Source: Gammaproteobacteria bacterium (GTDB taxonomy: Bacteria > Pseudomonadota > Gammaproteobacteria > Thiohalomonadales > Thiohalomonadaceae). Taken from it: a stretch of 39,040 nucleotides of DNA. Below the pieces are notes generated by a model. That model was not told where the DNA came from, did not search any database, and saw nothing but the letters and a program-made list of their open reading frames with translations. Position numbers and translations under genes: made by a program. This document shows positions 11,670 to 20,202 of this stretch, in pieces; position 1 is the stretch's first letter, and the number at the start of each line of letters is the position of its first letter. The stretch covers positions 1 to 39,040 of the forward strand of contig JANJXC010000010.1 of assembly GCA_024709225.1 (NCBI GenBank). The letters are read 5' to 3'.

Positions 11670-12748
11670 CCGCGCGGCTCCTGCACCGTCACCGGCGTCT
11701 TGTCGGTCAGATAGGCGGCACCGTCGACGGCCACGGTCTCGGCGGCGGCGAGGCCGCTCAGGATCTGCACATAGCCCAGACGGCGGATACCGGTGGTGAC
11801 CACGCGCTGCTCGGCCAGGCCGTCACGGATCACGTAGACCACCTCACCGGCCGGGCGGCGCACCACGCTGGTTTCCGGCACGGTCACGGCGGCGGGATAT
11901 TCTTCCAGGATGAGATAGGCGTTGACGCTGGAGCCGGGCTGCCAGTCGCCGGGGTTGTTGATCTCGGTGGTGAGATTCACCGCGCGGCTGCTGCTGCCGA
12001 TCATCGGCAGGATCTCGGTGACCTGGCCCTTGATGATCGTGTCCGGCGCTGTAGGGCTGACCAATTCGACGGCGAGGCCGCTGCGCAATTGCGAGGCTAT
12101 GGATTCGGGGAACGGAATCTGCACCCGCAACCGGTCGCGGCTGGCCAGCTGGAATACCGGCGTGCCGGCCTTCACATAGTCGCCCACATCGACGCTGCGC
12201 TTCTCCACCTGGCCGCTCACCGGCGCGCGTACCACGGCGCGCTCCAGATTGCGCTGCGCCGCCGCCAGACGCGCCTGCGCGGCCTTCAGCTGTTCGCGCA
12301 GGGCCTCCAGCTGGGCCGCCGCCTCTTCCAGCACCGACTCGGTGGTGAAATTGTTCTTCACCATGTCGCGCAGACGCTCCACCTGACGGTCCTGGCTGGT
12401 GATCAGCGCCTGCAGCCGCCGCACCTCTGCCTGTGCGGCATCGTGATTGAGACGGAAGTCCTTGTCGTCCAGCCGTGCCAGTACGTCGCCCTGGCGGACA
12501 TGCTGGCCCACCTCCACCGCGACGGCCACGATGCGGCCATCCACCTCGGCGGCGACGCGGGGCGCGCTCTTGCTTTCCACCTGGCCAATGGAGTGCTCCA
12601 CGCGCTGCACCAGGCGCGTCTCGGCCTGGGTGGCGGTGATCAGGGTGGGGCGCGGCCCGGCGGCCGCCGGGGCGGCATCGTCGGACTTGCTGCAGGCGCC
12701 GAGGACAACGGCGGCGGCGGTGAGGGCGAGCAGGGCGTATCGGTTCAT
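11666..12748 (-). CDS. RND efflux periplasmic adaptor (membrane fusion protein), system 1
   Basis: A periplasmic adaptor that links the RND pump to an outer-membrane channel. It has 360 residues with a lipoprotein signal (LGAC, Cys19), so it is probably anchored in the inner membrane by lipid. A lipoyl/barrel-sandwich half (VGQHVRQGDVLARLD) is followed by an alpha-hairpin coiled coil of about 90 residues and the second lipoyl half (APVSGQVEKRSV). I chose ATG 12748 over the in-frame TTG at 12760 because GAG lies at a suitable distance and the signal peptide then begins normally. It starts 8 nt after the tetR gene, on the same transcript. Confidence 0.92.
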   Translation of the reverse strand: MNRYALLALTAAAVVLGACSKSDDAAPAAAGPRPTLITATQAETRLVQRVEHSIGQVESKSAPRVAAEVDGRIVAVAVEVGQHVRQGDVLARLDDKDFRLNHDAAQAEVRRLQALITSQDRQVERLRDMVKNNFTTESVLEEAAAQLEALREQLKAAQARLAAAQRNLERAVVRAPVSGQVEKRSVDVGDYVKAGTPVFQLASRDRLRVQIPFPESIASQLRSGLAVELVSPTAPDTIIKGQVTEILPMIGSSSRAVNLTTEINNPGDWQPGSSVNAYLILEEYPAAVTVPETSVVRRPAGEVVYVIRDGLAEQRVVTTGIRRLGYVQILSGLAAAETVAVDGAAYLTDKTPVTVQEPRG

Positions 12749-12756
12749 GGCGGATC

Positions 12757-13398
12757 TCAATTTTGTGGCTTGATGCCGTGCAGCAGCAGCTCCATGGCCT
12801 GGCGGTTGAAGTCGGCCGGGTCGTTGGCGAAGCTGGTCTCCGGCAGGTGACGCAGCACACGGTGGGCGTCGAAGAAAAAGATATTGCCGGCCAGCAGCAG
12901 CACGACGATGAGCGCCGGCTCGACATCGGCACGCAGTTCGCCCTGGGCCTGGCCGGCCTTGATGAGGGTGAGCAGGCGCATGAAATTGTCGCCGAACACC
13001 TGCTGTGCCAGCTCCTTGGCGCGGCTGTCGCTGCCCTGGCGCACCTCGCGCTGGATCAGGCGGGCGCTGCGCTCGTTGCGCAGCAGTGAGGCCAGGTGAT
13101 GGGCGACGAAGCGCTGCAGGCGTTCGATCACCGGGCCGCTCTGCTGTTCCAGTTCGCGCAGCAGTTCTGCCGAGTCATTGCTGCAGGCCGTGCGCAATAC
13201 CTCCAGGTACAGCGCCTTCTTGTTGCTGAAGTGGTGGAAGATGTTGGCCTTGCTCACCCCGGCCGCCTGGGCAATTTCATTCATCGATACCGCGTCGTAG
13301 CCGCGCGAGGCGAACAGGACTTCCGCCGCGGCCAGGATGGCGCGGGCGCCTTCGCTCGGCACGAGGACGGGGCGCGCGGGGCTGGGCAGATTGCTCAT
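12757..13398 (-). CDS. TetR-family repressor, system 1
   Basis: A 213-residue TetR-type regulator, and the first gene of the tetR-adaptor-pump operon. The helix-turn-helix is around residues 38-57 (SMNEIAQAAGVSKANIFHHF), followed by an all-helical ligand-binding half typical of efflux regulators. It starts at ATG 13398 with GAGGA in front. A near-perfect 20-bp palindrome at 13414-13433 lies between the promoter and the start codon, so the protein most likely represses its own operon until an inducer binds. The inducer is unknown. Confidence 0.92.
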   Translation of the reverse strand: MSNLPSPARPVLVPSEGARAILAAAEVLFASRGYDAVSMNEIAQAAGVSKANIFHHFSNKKALYLEVLRTACSNDSAELLRELEQQSGPVIERLQRFVAHHLASLLRNERSARLIQREVRQGSDSRAKELAQQVFGDNFMRLLTLIKAGQAQGELRADVEPALIVVLLLAGNIFFFDAHRVLRHLPETSFANDPADFNRQAMELLLHGIKPQN

Positions 13399-13413
13399 GG
13401 GGATGTATCCTCA

Positions 13414-13433
13414 CTGACTGACCGGTCGGTCAG
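13414..13433. promoter_or_regulatory. TetR operator of system 1
   Basis: A 20-bp palindrome with a single mismatched pair, centred on CCGG at 13422-13425; the core is GACTGACCGGTCGGTC. It sits 16 nt before the tetR start and just behind the -10 TAGGCT, so bound repressor would block the start site. The shape (TGACCG...CGGTCA) is typical of TetR operators. Confidence 0.85.
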
Positions 13434-13440
13434 GAGGAAA

Positions 13441-13469
13441 AGCCTAGCGGGTTTGCCGGCCGCATACAA
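13441..13469 (-). promoter_or_regulatory. Promoter of the tetR-adaptor-pump operon 1
   Basis: On the minus strand TTGTAT (13469-13464) and TAGGCT (13446-13441) are separated by 17 bp. The predicted start falls in the palindromic operator next to it. Confidence 0.6.
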
Positions 13470-13499
13470 CGTCCCGGCGGCAGGATGCCGGGCAGTGTC

Positions 13500-14114
13500 T
13501 CAGCGGCGCAGGGACATGTGCAGCTTGATGGTGTTGTCGATTTGGGGGCGGAAGTCGTCGCCGAAGTGGCGTTCCAGCAAGGCATGCAGCAGGCCGCCGA
13601 CAAACAGCCAGGTATCCAGTGCGGCCGCCGCGGGGGAAAGCCCGTGGCGCAGCGAACCGTGGGCCGCCGCGCTGCCGTAGACCTGTTCGAGCTTGGTGAG
13701 AAATTCCCGGCCGGGACGCTGAATCGCCGCCCGGGTGTCGCCCAGCGGGTCCACCAGTTCGCAGCGCAGCGTCAGGATCTCCAGTACCTGGCGCAGGGTG
13801 GGGCACTCATCCAGCACGCGGAAAAACTCCTTCAGCGCGGCCTCGATGGCGTCCAGCGGATCGGCATGGGCAGTGGAGAACAACAGGGCGTCGACCCGCT
13901 CGCTGGTCGGGTCGAGCACGTTGGCCTGCATGGCATGGAACAGCTCCATCTTGTCCTTGAAGTGCCAGTACACGGCACCGCGGGTGAGCCCGGCGCTGGC
14001 GGCCACCTGTTCGAGGGTGGAGCGGACGACGCCGTGCTGGTGGAATACGTTGCGGGCGGCATCGATGATCTGTTGCCGTGTGCGGCTGGCTTCTTCCTTG
14101 GTTTTTCGGGCCAT
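13500..14114 (-). CDS. TetR-family repressor of AcrR type, system 2
   Basis: A 204-residue regulator of the AcrR/TtgR group. The helix-turn-helix is at about 33-52 (TLEQVAASAGLTRGAVYWHF), with the characteristic GAVYWHFKDK. The gene starts at ATG 14114 behind GGAGG and is divergent from the adaptor-pump pair 2. The 117-bp gap contains an AcrR-like inverted repeat and promoter elements, so it probably controls both directions. It shares strand with operon 1 but is separated from it by that operon's own promoter. Inducer unknown. Confidence 0.92.
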   Translation of the reverse strand: MARKTKEEASRTRQQIIDAARNVFHQHGVVRSTLEQVAASAGLTRGAVYWHFKDKMELFHAMQANVLDPTSERVDALLFSTAHADPLDAIEAALKEFFRVLDECPTLRQVLEILTLRCELVDPLGDTRAAIQRPGREFLTKLEQVYGSAAAHGSLRHGLSPAAAALDTWLFVGGLLHALLERHFGDDFRPQIDNTIKLHMSLRR

Positions 14115-14165
14115 CAGTCCTCCAGAGAAACCATAGGGACAATATAGAGTTTAACGACCTTGCTA

Positions 14166-14200
14166 TTGACACAGTATACATACATGCGCGAATGTAAACG
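14166..14200. promoter_or_regulatory. AcrR-like operator and promoter of efflux system 2
   Basis: The segment 14177-14200 reads TACATACAT, six bases, then ATGTAAACG. From memory, this closely matches the 24-bp E. coli AcrR box, whose half-sites are TACATACAT and ATGTATGTA. A perfect -35 TTGACA lies at 14166-14171; the best -10 beyond it is weak (GAATGT, 14190-14195, 18-bp spacer). TATACA at 14175-14180 could be the -10 of another start, with TTAACG (14151-14156) as its -35. Either way the operator covers the promoter. Confidence 0.7.
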
Positions 14201-14231
14201 CATTTCGAGTCGATCCCCCTGGAGTACTCCC

Positions 14232-15371
14232 ATGAGTTTCGGACCCTTGCCGAAGCGGTTTGTGACGCTGTTTTTCCCTGCTGCTGTTGCGGCGCTCCTG
14301 TTGGCCGGCTGTTCGGGCTCGGAAACCCCGGCGGCCCCCCCCGCCCGTCCGCCCATGCCGGTGACGGTGGTGGAGGTGCAACCGCAGACCATTCCGGCCT
14401 CGGTCGAGGTGGTGGCGCAGTTGGAAGGGGCGCGCGAGACCGAGGTGCGGGCGCGGGTGGGCGGCATCCTCATCAAGCGCCTGTATCAGGAGGGGGAGGC
14501 GGTACGCGCCGGACAGCCGCTGTTCGAGATCGATCGCTCCAGCTACGAGATCGCCCTGGCCGAGGCCAAGGCGCGCGCCGATCAGGCTGCCCGCGAGGCC
14601 AAGCGCCTGGAGGAGTTGCTGGACACCAAGGCGGTGACCCGGCGTGACTACGACAACGCCGTGTCCAATCATGAAATCGCCCAGGCGGCGCTGCGCCAGG
14701 CGCAGCTCAACCTGTCGTGGGCGACGATCACGGCGCCGGTCTCGGGCACCACCGGCCGCGCCCTCAAGTCCGAGGGCAACCTGATCTCCCCGGGCAATGA
14801 CGGCCTGCTGACCTCCATCTATCAGCTCGACCCGATCTGGGTGCGCTTCAGCCTGGCGGAGAGCGATGTGGCCAAGATGCCCGGTGGGCGGCTGAGTGAG
14901 GCGGGCATCACCGGGGTGGAGCTGATCCTGCCGGACGGTTCGGTCTATCCGCAGCGCGGGACGATCAATTATCTGGCCAGCACCATCGACCCGCTGCTGG
15001 GCACCCAGCAGCTGCGCGCCGAATTCCCCAATGCCGACAACCGCTTGATGCCGGGACAGTTTGTGCGCGCGCGTCTGCTGCTGGGCGAGCGCGAGGGCAT
15101 GTTCCTGGTGCCGCAGGCGGCGGTGCTGCAGACCGACAAGGGCCGCCTGGTGATGCTGGCCGATGCCGACAACAAGGTGACGCCGCGGCCGGTGCAGACC
15201 GCCGAGTGGCGCGGCACGGACTGGGTGATCAGCGGTGGCCTCAAGGCCGGTGACAAGGTCATCGTCGACAATCTGATGAAGCTGCGTCCGGGCATGGTGG
15301 TGGCGCCGCAGGTGCCGGGTGCTGCCCCCGGCGCGCCGGCCGGGGACAGGCCCGCGGCTGCCAAGAGCTAG
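14232..15371 (+). CDS. RND efflux periplasmic adaptor (AcrA type), system 2
   Basis: A periplasmic adaptor of the AcrA/MexA type with 379 residues. The lipoprotein signal ends in LLAGC with Cys27. Next comes a barrel-sandwich half (IKRLYQEGEAVRAGQPLFEID), a short alpha-hairpin (about 115-165), the second half with ITAPVSGTTGR, a beta-barrel region and the membrane-proximal end. I chose ATG 14232 (GGAG at 14221-14224); the frame opens earlier, at 14160, but that part covers the operator. The pump gene follows after 14 nt. It is expected to work with the pump at 15386 and an outer-membrane channel coded elsewhere. Confidence 0.94.
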   Translation: MSFGPLPKRFVTLFFPAAVAALLLAGCSGSETPAAPPARPPMPVTVVEVQPQTIPASVEVVAQLEGARETEVRARVGGILIKRLYQEGEAVRAGQPLFEIDRSSYEIALAEAKARADQAAREAKRLEELLDTKAVTRRDYDNAVSNHEIAQAALRQAQLNLSWATITAPVSGTTGRALKSEGNLISPGNDGLLTSIYQLDPIWVRFSLAESDVAKMPGGRLSEAGITGVELILPDGSVYPQRGTINYLASTIDPLLGTQQLRAEFPNADNRLMPGQFVRARLLLGEREGMFLVPQAAVLQTDKGRLVMLADADNKVTPRPVQTAEWRGTDWVISGGLKAGDKVIVDNLMKLRPGMVVAPQVPGAAPGAPAGDRPAAAKS

Positions 15372-15385
15372 GGCGGAGTCATCCC

Positions 15386-18300
15386 ATGACGTCCAGATTT
15401 TTCATCACCCGGCCCATCTTTTCCGCGGTCATCTCCATCGTGATCGTGATCGCGGGGCTGGTGGCCTCCCAGGCGCTGCCCGTGGCGCAGTACCCGCAGA
15501 TCGCGCCGCCCACGGTAATGATCAGCGCCCATTATCCCGGTGCCTCCGCCGAGACGCTGGCGCACACCGTCGCTGCACCCATCGAGGAGCAGCTGAACGG
15601 CGTCGAGGGCCTGTCGTACTTCAACTCGACGGCCACCTCCGACGGCGGCATCACCATCACCGCCACCTTTGCGGTGGGCACCGACGTCGATCGCGCCACC
15701 CAGGATGTGAACAACCGGGTGAAGGCGGCCGAGGCGCGCCTGCCGGAGGAGGTGCGGCGCAATGGTGTTTCGGTGATGAAGCGCAACACCGACATCCTGC
15801 TGGTGGCGGCGCTGCACTCCCCGGATGGCAGCCACGATCGCCTGTTTCTCTCCAACTACGCCAGCCTCAATGTCGTCGACGAGCTGAAGCGCCTCAGCGG
15901 TGTTGGCGACGTGATGGTGTTCGGTGCGCAGGATTACTCCATGCGCATCTGGTTGCGGCCGGATCGCATGGCCCAACTCGGCATCACCACCAGCGACATC
16001 GCCGCCGCGGTGCGCAGCCAGAATGCGCAGAATGCCGCCGGCAAGATCGGCCAGGAACCGGCGCCGGCCGGCCAGATGCTGGTCTATACGGTGACCGCCA
16101 AGGGCCGCCTGCTGACCCCGGAGCAGTTCGGCGACATCATCATCCGTGCCAGCGGCGCGGAGGGCGTGCTGCGGCTGAAGGATGTGGCGCGGGTGGAGCT
16201 GGCGGCCTACAGCTATGACCAGACCGCCACCGTCGACGGGCAGCCCAGCGTCGCCCTCGGTGTGTTCCTGCAGACCGGCGCCAATGCGCTGGATGTGGCC
16301 GAGCGGGTGAAGGGCAAGCTGGAAGAGCTGAAGGGCCGCTTCCCCTCCGGTGTCGACTACATGATCCCCTACGACACCACGCGCTTCGTGTCCGCCTCCA
16401 TCGATGCGGTGCTGATGACGCTGCTGGAGGCCGCCCTGCTGGTGGTGGCGGTGGTGTTCATCTTCCTGCAGAACTGGCGCGCCACCCTGATCCCGATGGT
16501 GGCGGTGCCGGTGTCGCTGATCGGTACTTTCGCCGGCCTGTACCTGTTCGGCTTCTCCATCAACACCCTGACCCTGTTCGCCATGGTGCTCGCCATCGGC
16601 ATCGTGGTCGACGACGCCATCATCGTGCTGGAGAACGTCGAGCGCCACATGACCGAACACAGGATGCCGCCGTTCGAGGCCGCGGTGACGGCGATGCGCG
16701 AGGTGTCCAGTGCCGTGGTCGCCATCGTGCTGGTGCTGTGCGCGGTATTCGTGCCGGTGGCCTTCCTCGGCGGCATTGCCGGCGTGCTGTACCAGCAGTT
16801 CGCGGTCACCGTCGCCGTGGCGGTGGTGATCTCCGGCATCGTGGCCCTGACCCTGACGCCGGCGCTGTGCGCGCTGATCCTGAAGCCGAGCCACACGGAG
16901 TCGCGTCTGTTCCGTCCCTTCAACCGTGCCTTCGGCGGCCTGACCCGCCTCTATACCCGCACGGTGCAGCACATCCTGCACCATCCGCTGCTCGGCGCCG
17001 GTGCGCTGATCGTGGTGATCGCCCTGACCGCAGTGCTGTTCCGCGTCGTGCCCGGCAGCTTCGTGCCGGCCGAGGATCAGGGCGTGGTGATCTCCGCGCT
17101 GATGCTGCCGGACAGCGCCTCGCTGCAGCGCACCAATGCCAGCGGCGCGCAGCTCAGCCAGATGTTCGCCGGCAATCCCTCGACCAACCACGTCTTCGTG
17201 ATCGCCGGCCGCGACATCATCGGCGGTGGCAACAAGCCCAATACCGGCACCGTGTTCACCACCTTCACGGACTGGAGCGAACGCACCATGACGGCCGAAC
17301 AGCTGGCCGGCCAGTTCATGGGCATGGGCATGGGGTTGGCCGACGGCATGGCGCTGACCTTCAACCCGCCGCCGATCCGCGGCCTCGGTTCCGCCGGCGG
17401 CTTCGAGGTCTATCTGCAGAACCGCGTCGACGGCGACCCGATGAAGCTGCACGAGGTGGTGCAGGGATTCATGGCCGCCCTGCAGGCACACCCCGAGTTC
17501 ACCCGTATCAACACCTTCTTCCGTCCCACCTCGCCCCAGCTGTTCGTCGAGGTGGACGAGGCCAAGGCGCTGTCCCTGGGCATCCCGCTCGGCAGCATCT
17601 ACGAGACGCTGCAGAGCACCATGGGCGCGCTCTACGTCAATGACTTCAACATGACCGGCCGCGCCTATCGCGTGCAGTTGCAGGCCGAACCCTCGTTCCG
17701 CATGCAGCCCGACGACATCGGCAAGGTCTACGTGCGCAGCACTACCAGCGGCGCCATGATCCCGCTCGCCGCGGTGATCCGCATGCAGGATGTCATCGGG
17801 CCGGAGCAGGTGGAGCGCTTCAACGGCTTCGTCGCCGCCAAGATCATGGGTTCCTCGAAGCCGGGCATCAGCTCCGGCGAGGCGATTCGTATCGTCGAGG
17901 CGGTGGCGGCGGAGAGCCTGCCGGACGGCTATACCCTGGCCTGGTCCGGCGAGGCCTACCAGCAGCTGCGTGATGCGGGCACCTCCGGTCCGGCGCTGCT
18001 GTTCGGCGTGCTGATGGTGTTCCTGATCCTCGCCGCGCAGTATGAAAAGTGGTCGCTGCCGCTGGCGGTGATCCTGTCGGTGCCGTTTGCCCTGATGGGG
18101 GCGCTGGCGCTGGTGTTCGCCCGCGGCATGCCCAACGACATCTACTTCCAGATCGGACTGGTGGTGCTGATCGCGCTGGCGGCAAAGAACGCGATCCTGA
18201 TCGTCGAGTTCGCCGCGCAGCAGTATGCCGAGGGCCGCAGCGCGGCGGAGGCCGCCCTGGAGGCGGCGCGTCTGCGCTTCCGTCCCATTGTGATGACCTC

Positions 18301-18523
18301 GCTGGCCTTCGTCCTCGGCGTGGTGCCGCTGGCGTTTTCCTCCGGCGCCGGTGCTGCCGCGCGCCAGTCCATGGGTACCGGCGTGTTCGGCGGCATGCTT
18401 GCGGCCACCTTCATCGCCACCCTGTTCGTGCCGCTGTTCTTCAAGTGGCTGGAGCGCGGCACGCAGGTGATGCCGGTGGGCGATGTGGAGATCGAACTGG
18501 ACGCGCCGGAGCGCGATGTCTAG
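15386..18523 (+). CDS. RND multidrug efflux pump (AcrB/MexF type), system 2
   Basis: An inner-membrane proton/drug antiporter of 1045 residues. The N-terminus (SRFFITRPIFSAVISI) and the porter-domain pattern PVAQYPQIAPPTV are typical of AcrB/MexF-like HAE-1 pumps. Proton-relay residues Asp409-Asp410 (VVDDAIIVLEN) and Lys934 (AAKNAILIVEF) are intact. GGAG at 15376-15379 precedes ATG 15386. It ends the adaptor-pump operon, and a strong terminator follows 26 nt after the stop. Substrate range cannot be predicted beyond hydrophobic or amphiphilic compounds. No oprM/tolC gene follows, in contrast to many mex operons. Confidence 0.95.
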   Translation: MTSRFFITRPIFSAVISIVIVIAGLVASQALPVAQYPQIAPPTVMISAHYPGASAETLAHTVAAPIEEQLNGVEGLSYFNSTATSDGGITITATFAVGTDVDRATQDVNNRVKAAEARLPEEVRRNGVSVMKRNTDILLVAALHSPDGSHDRLFLSNYASLNVVDELKRLSGVGDVMVFGAQDYSMRIWLRPDRMAQLGITTSDIAAAVRSQNAQNAAGKIGQEPAPAGQMLVYTVTAKGRLLTPEQFGDIIIRASGAEGVLRLKDVARVELAAYSYDQTATVDGQPSVALGVFLQTGANALDVAERVKGKLEELKGRFPSGVDYMIPYDTTRFVSASIDAVLMTLLEAALLVVAVVFIFLQNWRATLIPMVAVPVSLIGTFAGLYLFGFSINTLTLFAMVLAIGIVVDDAIIVLENVERHMTEHRMPPFEAAVTAMREVSSAVVAIVLVLCAVFVPVAFLGGIAGVLYQQFAVTVAVAVVISGIVALTLTPALCALILKPSHTESRLFRPFNRAFGGLTRLYTRTVQHILHHPLLGAGALIVVIALTAVLFRVVPGSFVPAEDQGVVISALMLPDSASLQRTNASGAQLSQMFAGNPSTNHVFVIAGRDIIGGGNKPNTGTVFTTFTDWSERTMTAEQLAGQFMGMGMGLADGMALTFNPPPIRGLGSAGGFEVYLQNRVDGDPMKLHEVVQGFMAALQAHPEFTRINTFFRPTSPQLFVEVDEAKALSLGIPLGSIYETLQSTMGALYVNDFNMTGRAYRVQLQAEPSFRMQPDDIGKVYVRSTTSGAMIPLAAVIRMQDVIGPEQVERFNGFVAAKIMGSSKPGISSGEAIRIVEAVAAESLPDGYTLAWSGEAYQQLRDAGTSGPALLFGVLMVFLILAAQYEKWSLPLAVILSVPFALMGALALVFARGMPNDIYFQIGLVVLIALAAKNAILIVEFAAQQYAEGRSAAEAALEAARLRFRPIVMTSLAFVLGVVPLAFSSGAGAAARQSMGTGVFGGMLAATFIATLFVPLFFKWLERGTQVMPVGDVEIELDAPERDV

Positions 18524-18549
18524 CAGACGGGATTGATGCGGCCAGACAG

Positions 18550-18593
18550 CAACAGGCCGCCGTCCAAGCATGGACGGTGGCCTGTTGTTTTTT
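18550..18593 (+). terminator. Strong intrinsic terminator of efflux operon 2
   Basis: A 17-bp stem (18550-18566 with 18571-18587) interrupted only by one G-T pair, a 4-nt loop and a tail of six T. It ends the adaptor-pump transcript on the plus strand. The minus-strand side has no T-tail. Confidence 0.93.
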
Positions 18594-18601
18594 CGGGGGC
18601 T

Positions 18602-18811
18602 TCAGGAAGCGGAGAAGAGGAGCGAAAGGGTGGCGCGGCGGCGCTGGATGAGGCGCTGGTACAGCTCGTGGGCCCATTGCTCGTCCGCGTCGTGACTGAA
18701 GGGGTCGAGACTGGCGAGGCCGTCGTGCAGATGGGTCAGTTCCTGTTCCAGCCGGGTCTTCATCCGTGCCAGACCGGACTGCAGTTCCTGGTGAACGATA
18801 TGGGCATCCAT
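18602..18811 (-). CDS. Small helical hypothetical protein
   Basis: I do not recognise this 69-residue protein. It is predicted to be mostly helical and amphipathic, rich in Gln, His, Leu and Arg (EQELTHLHDGLASLD), with no signal peptide or membrane segment. ATG 18811 is chosen because GGAG lies 7 nt before it; an in-frame start at 18841 lacks a binding site. The good ribosome binding site and lack of overlap with other genes support it being real. A short palindrome lies 31 nt upstream of the start. It stands between the terminator of efflux operon 2 and a permease gene on the same strand. Confidence 0.6.
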   Translation of the reverse strand: MDAHIVHQELQSGLARMKTRLEQELTHLHDGLASLDPFSHDADEQWAHELYQRLIQRRRATLSLLFSAS

Positions 18812-18841
18812 GCAATGTCTCCTTGTCCTTTGTGCGGACAT

Positions 18842-18854
18842 AGACTGGCAGTCT
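18842..18854. promoter_or_regulatory. Short perfect palindrome upstream of the small gene
   Basis: AGACTG-G-CAGTCT: 6-bp arms around one base, between the permease gene end and the start of the small helical protein. It could be an operator half-dyad or chance. Confidence 0.2.
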
Positions 18855-18896
18855 GCCGTCGGAGCCGCTGTAGGAAAATTCCGATATTGCTGTAAG

Positions 18897-20120
18897 TCAA
18901 ATCAGGAACCACCAATAGACCAGCACATTGAGGGTGGTAAGCGGGATGCCGACCCGGGCAAAGTCGAGAAACGTCACGGTGGCGCCGTGACGTTCGGCGC
19001 TCTGCACCACGATGATGTTGCTGGCGGCGCCGAGCAGCAGCAGGTTGCCGGCCACGGTGCTGCCGGCGGCCAGGGCCATCAGGGTGGCGGTGCCGGCGCC
19101 CTCGACCAGCGGCAGGTACAGGGCCACCAGCGGCACGTTGGAGATGAGCTGGCTGAGCAGCACGCTGATGCCGAGCACCGTGCCCGGGGCGTGCAGGTCG
19201 AAGTCCGCCGCCGCCATCTGGCGCTGGAAAAATCCGCTCTGCCACACGCTCGCCATCAGCACGAACATCGCCGCGAAGAACACCAGCGTCGGCCAGTCCA
19301 CCCCGCGCAGGCGCGCACCGACGTGCCGGTTGAGCAGCAGCGGCAATGCCGCGACGAGCGCGATGTGACTGAGCCGCAGCGGTACCTCCGGCGCGACCAG
19401 CGCCAGACCCACCTTCGCGCCGATAAGGCCAAGCAGCAGCCCCATGGCAACCTTCACCCGCCGCGTCAGCGCGGCGTCGCCCGGCGCCACGGCGCTGTGC
19501 ACCAGCGCCGTGCGGTGGAATTCAGCACGGAACATCCAGCGCAGCAGGCCATAGGCCAGCAGCAGGTTGAGCAGGGTGGGCAGCGCCAGATGCCGGGCAA
19601 AGGTAAGGAACGGACTGTCCACATTTCCCCACAGCGCGATGAGCAGGTTCTGCGGATTACCGATGGGGCTCATGGTGCTGCCCAGCGTGACGGCGAAGCA
19701 CAGGGCCAGCAGCAGCAGGCGCGGTGCGATGTTGTGTTCCCGCGCCAGCCGCAGCACCAGCGGCGTGCCGATGATTGCCAGGGTATCGTTCATCAGCAGC
19801 GCCGAACCGATTCCGCCCCCGAACAGGATCAGCAGCACCAGGGCGTCGCTGCTGCGCGCGCGGCCGAACAGGCCGTAGGCCAGGGTGTAGAGGTAGCCGC
19901 TGTGCACCAGGGCATGGCCGATGACGAACATGCCGAACAGAAACAGCATCACGTCCCAGTCGATGGCCGCCAGCGCCGCCGGCGGGGTGATCTGGCCGGT
20001 AAGCAGCACCGCCAGCGCCCCGCCCAGCATCGCCTGCCAGATGGCAACGCGGAAGCGGCCGACGCGTCGCGCGGCGATGATGACAAAGACGATCAGCAGG
20101 ACGAACAGCGACAGGTTCAA
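18897..20120 (-). CDS. ArsB/Na+-H+-antiporter-like (ion transporter superfamily) permease
   Basis: A polytopic inner-membrane protein of 407 residues with about ten or more hydrophobic segments. It belongs to the ion-transporter superfamily that holds ArsB, NhaD, CitMHS and SLC13 carriers. Two inverted halves are visible: the first carries GSTMSPIGNPQN and the second QLISNVPLVALYLP with GAASNIIVVQSA. Both the GNPQN and SNVP turns are typical substrate- or ion-binding hairpins. It resembles the putative anion permeases of this group more than true arsenite pumps, and no arsR, arsC or arsA gene is near. Substrate is unknown: anion or Na+/H+ exchange are both possible. It could share a transcript with the small gene downstream. 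Confidence 0.8.
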   Translation of the reverse strand: MNLSLFVLLIVFVIIAARRVGRFRVAIWQAMLGGALAVLLTGQITPPAALAAIDWDVMLFLFGMFVIGHALVHSGYLYTLAYGLFGRARSSDALVLLILFGGGIGSALLMNDTLAIIGTPLVLRLAREHNIAPRLLLLALCFAVTLGSTMSPIGNPQNLLIALWGNVDSPFLTFARHLALPTLLNLLLAYGLLRWMFRAEFHRTALVHSAVAPGDAALTRRVKVAMGLLLGLIGAKVGLALVAPEVPLRLSHIALVAALPLLLNRHVGARLRGVDWPTLVFFAAMFVLMASVWQSGFFQRQMAAADFDLHAPGTVLGISVLLSQLISNVPLVALYLPLVEGAGTATLMALAAGSTVAGNLLLLGAASNIIVVQSAERHGATVTFLDFARVGIPLTTLNVLVYWWFLI

Positions 20121-20202
20121 GGACGGCTACCAGACAGACTTGGGTGGCACGTAATGTAGCGCGAATGCGCGGATTAGAGCAGGGGGCAGCCCGATGGGGG
20201 GA

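Noticed and set aside
13473..13492. Small hairpin CCCGGC/GCCGGG after the second tetR gene
   Set aside because: Only 6 bp with no T-tract; too weak to call a terminator.
15368..18571. A 1067-codon open frame antisense to the second RND pump
   Set aside because: A shadow of the pump gene caused by high GC at third positions; extremely His/Gln/Gly/Asp-rich and without any domain. Similar shadows occur opposite the first pump (8646-10091, 10392-11714), copA (4633-6681) and smc (24463-25911, 25945-27885).
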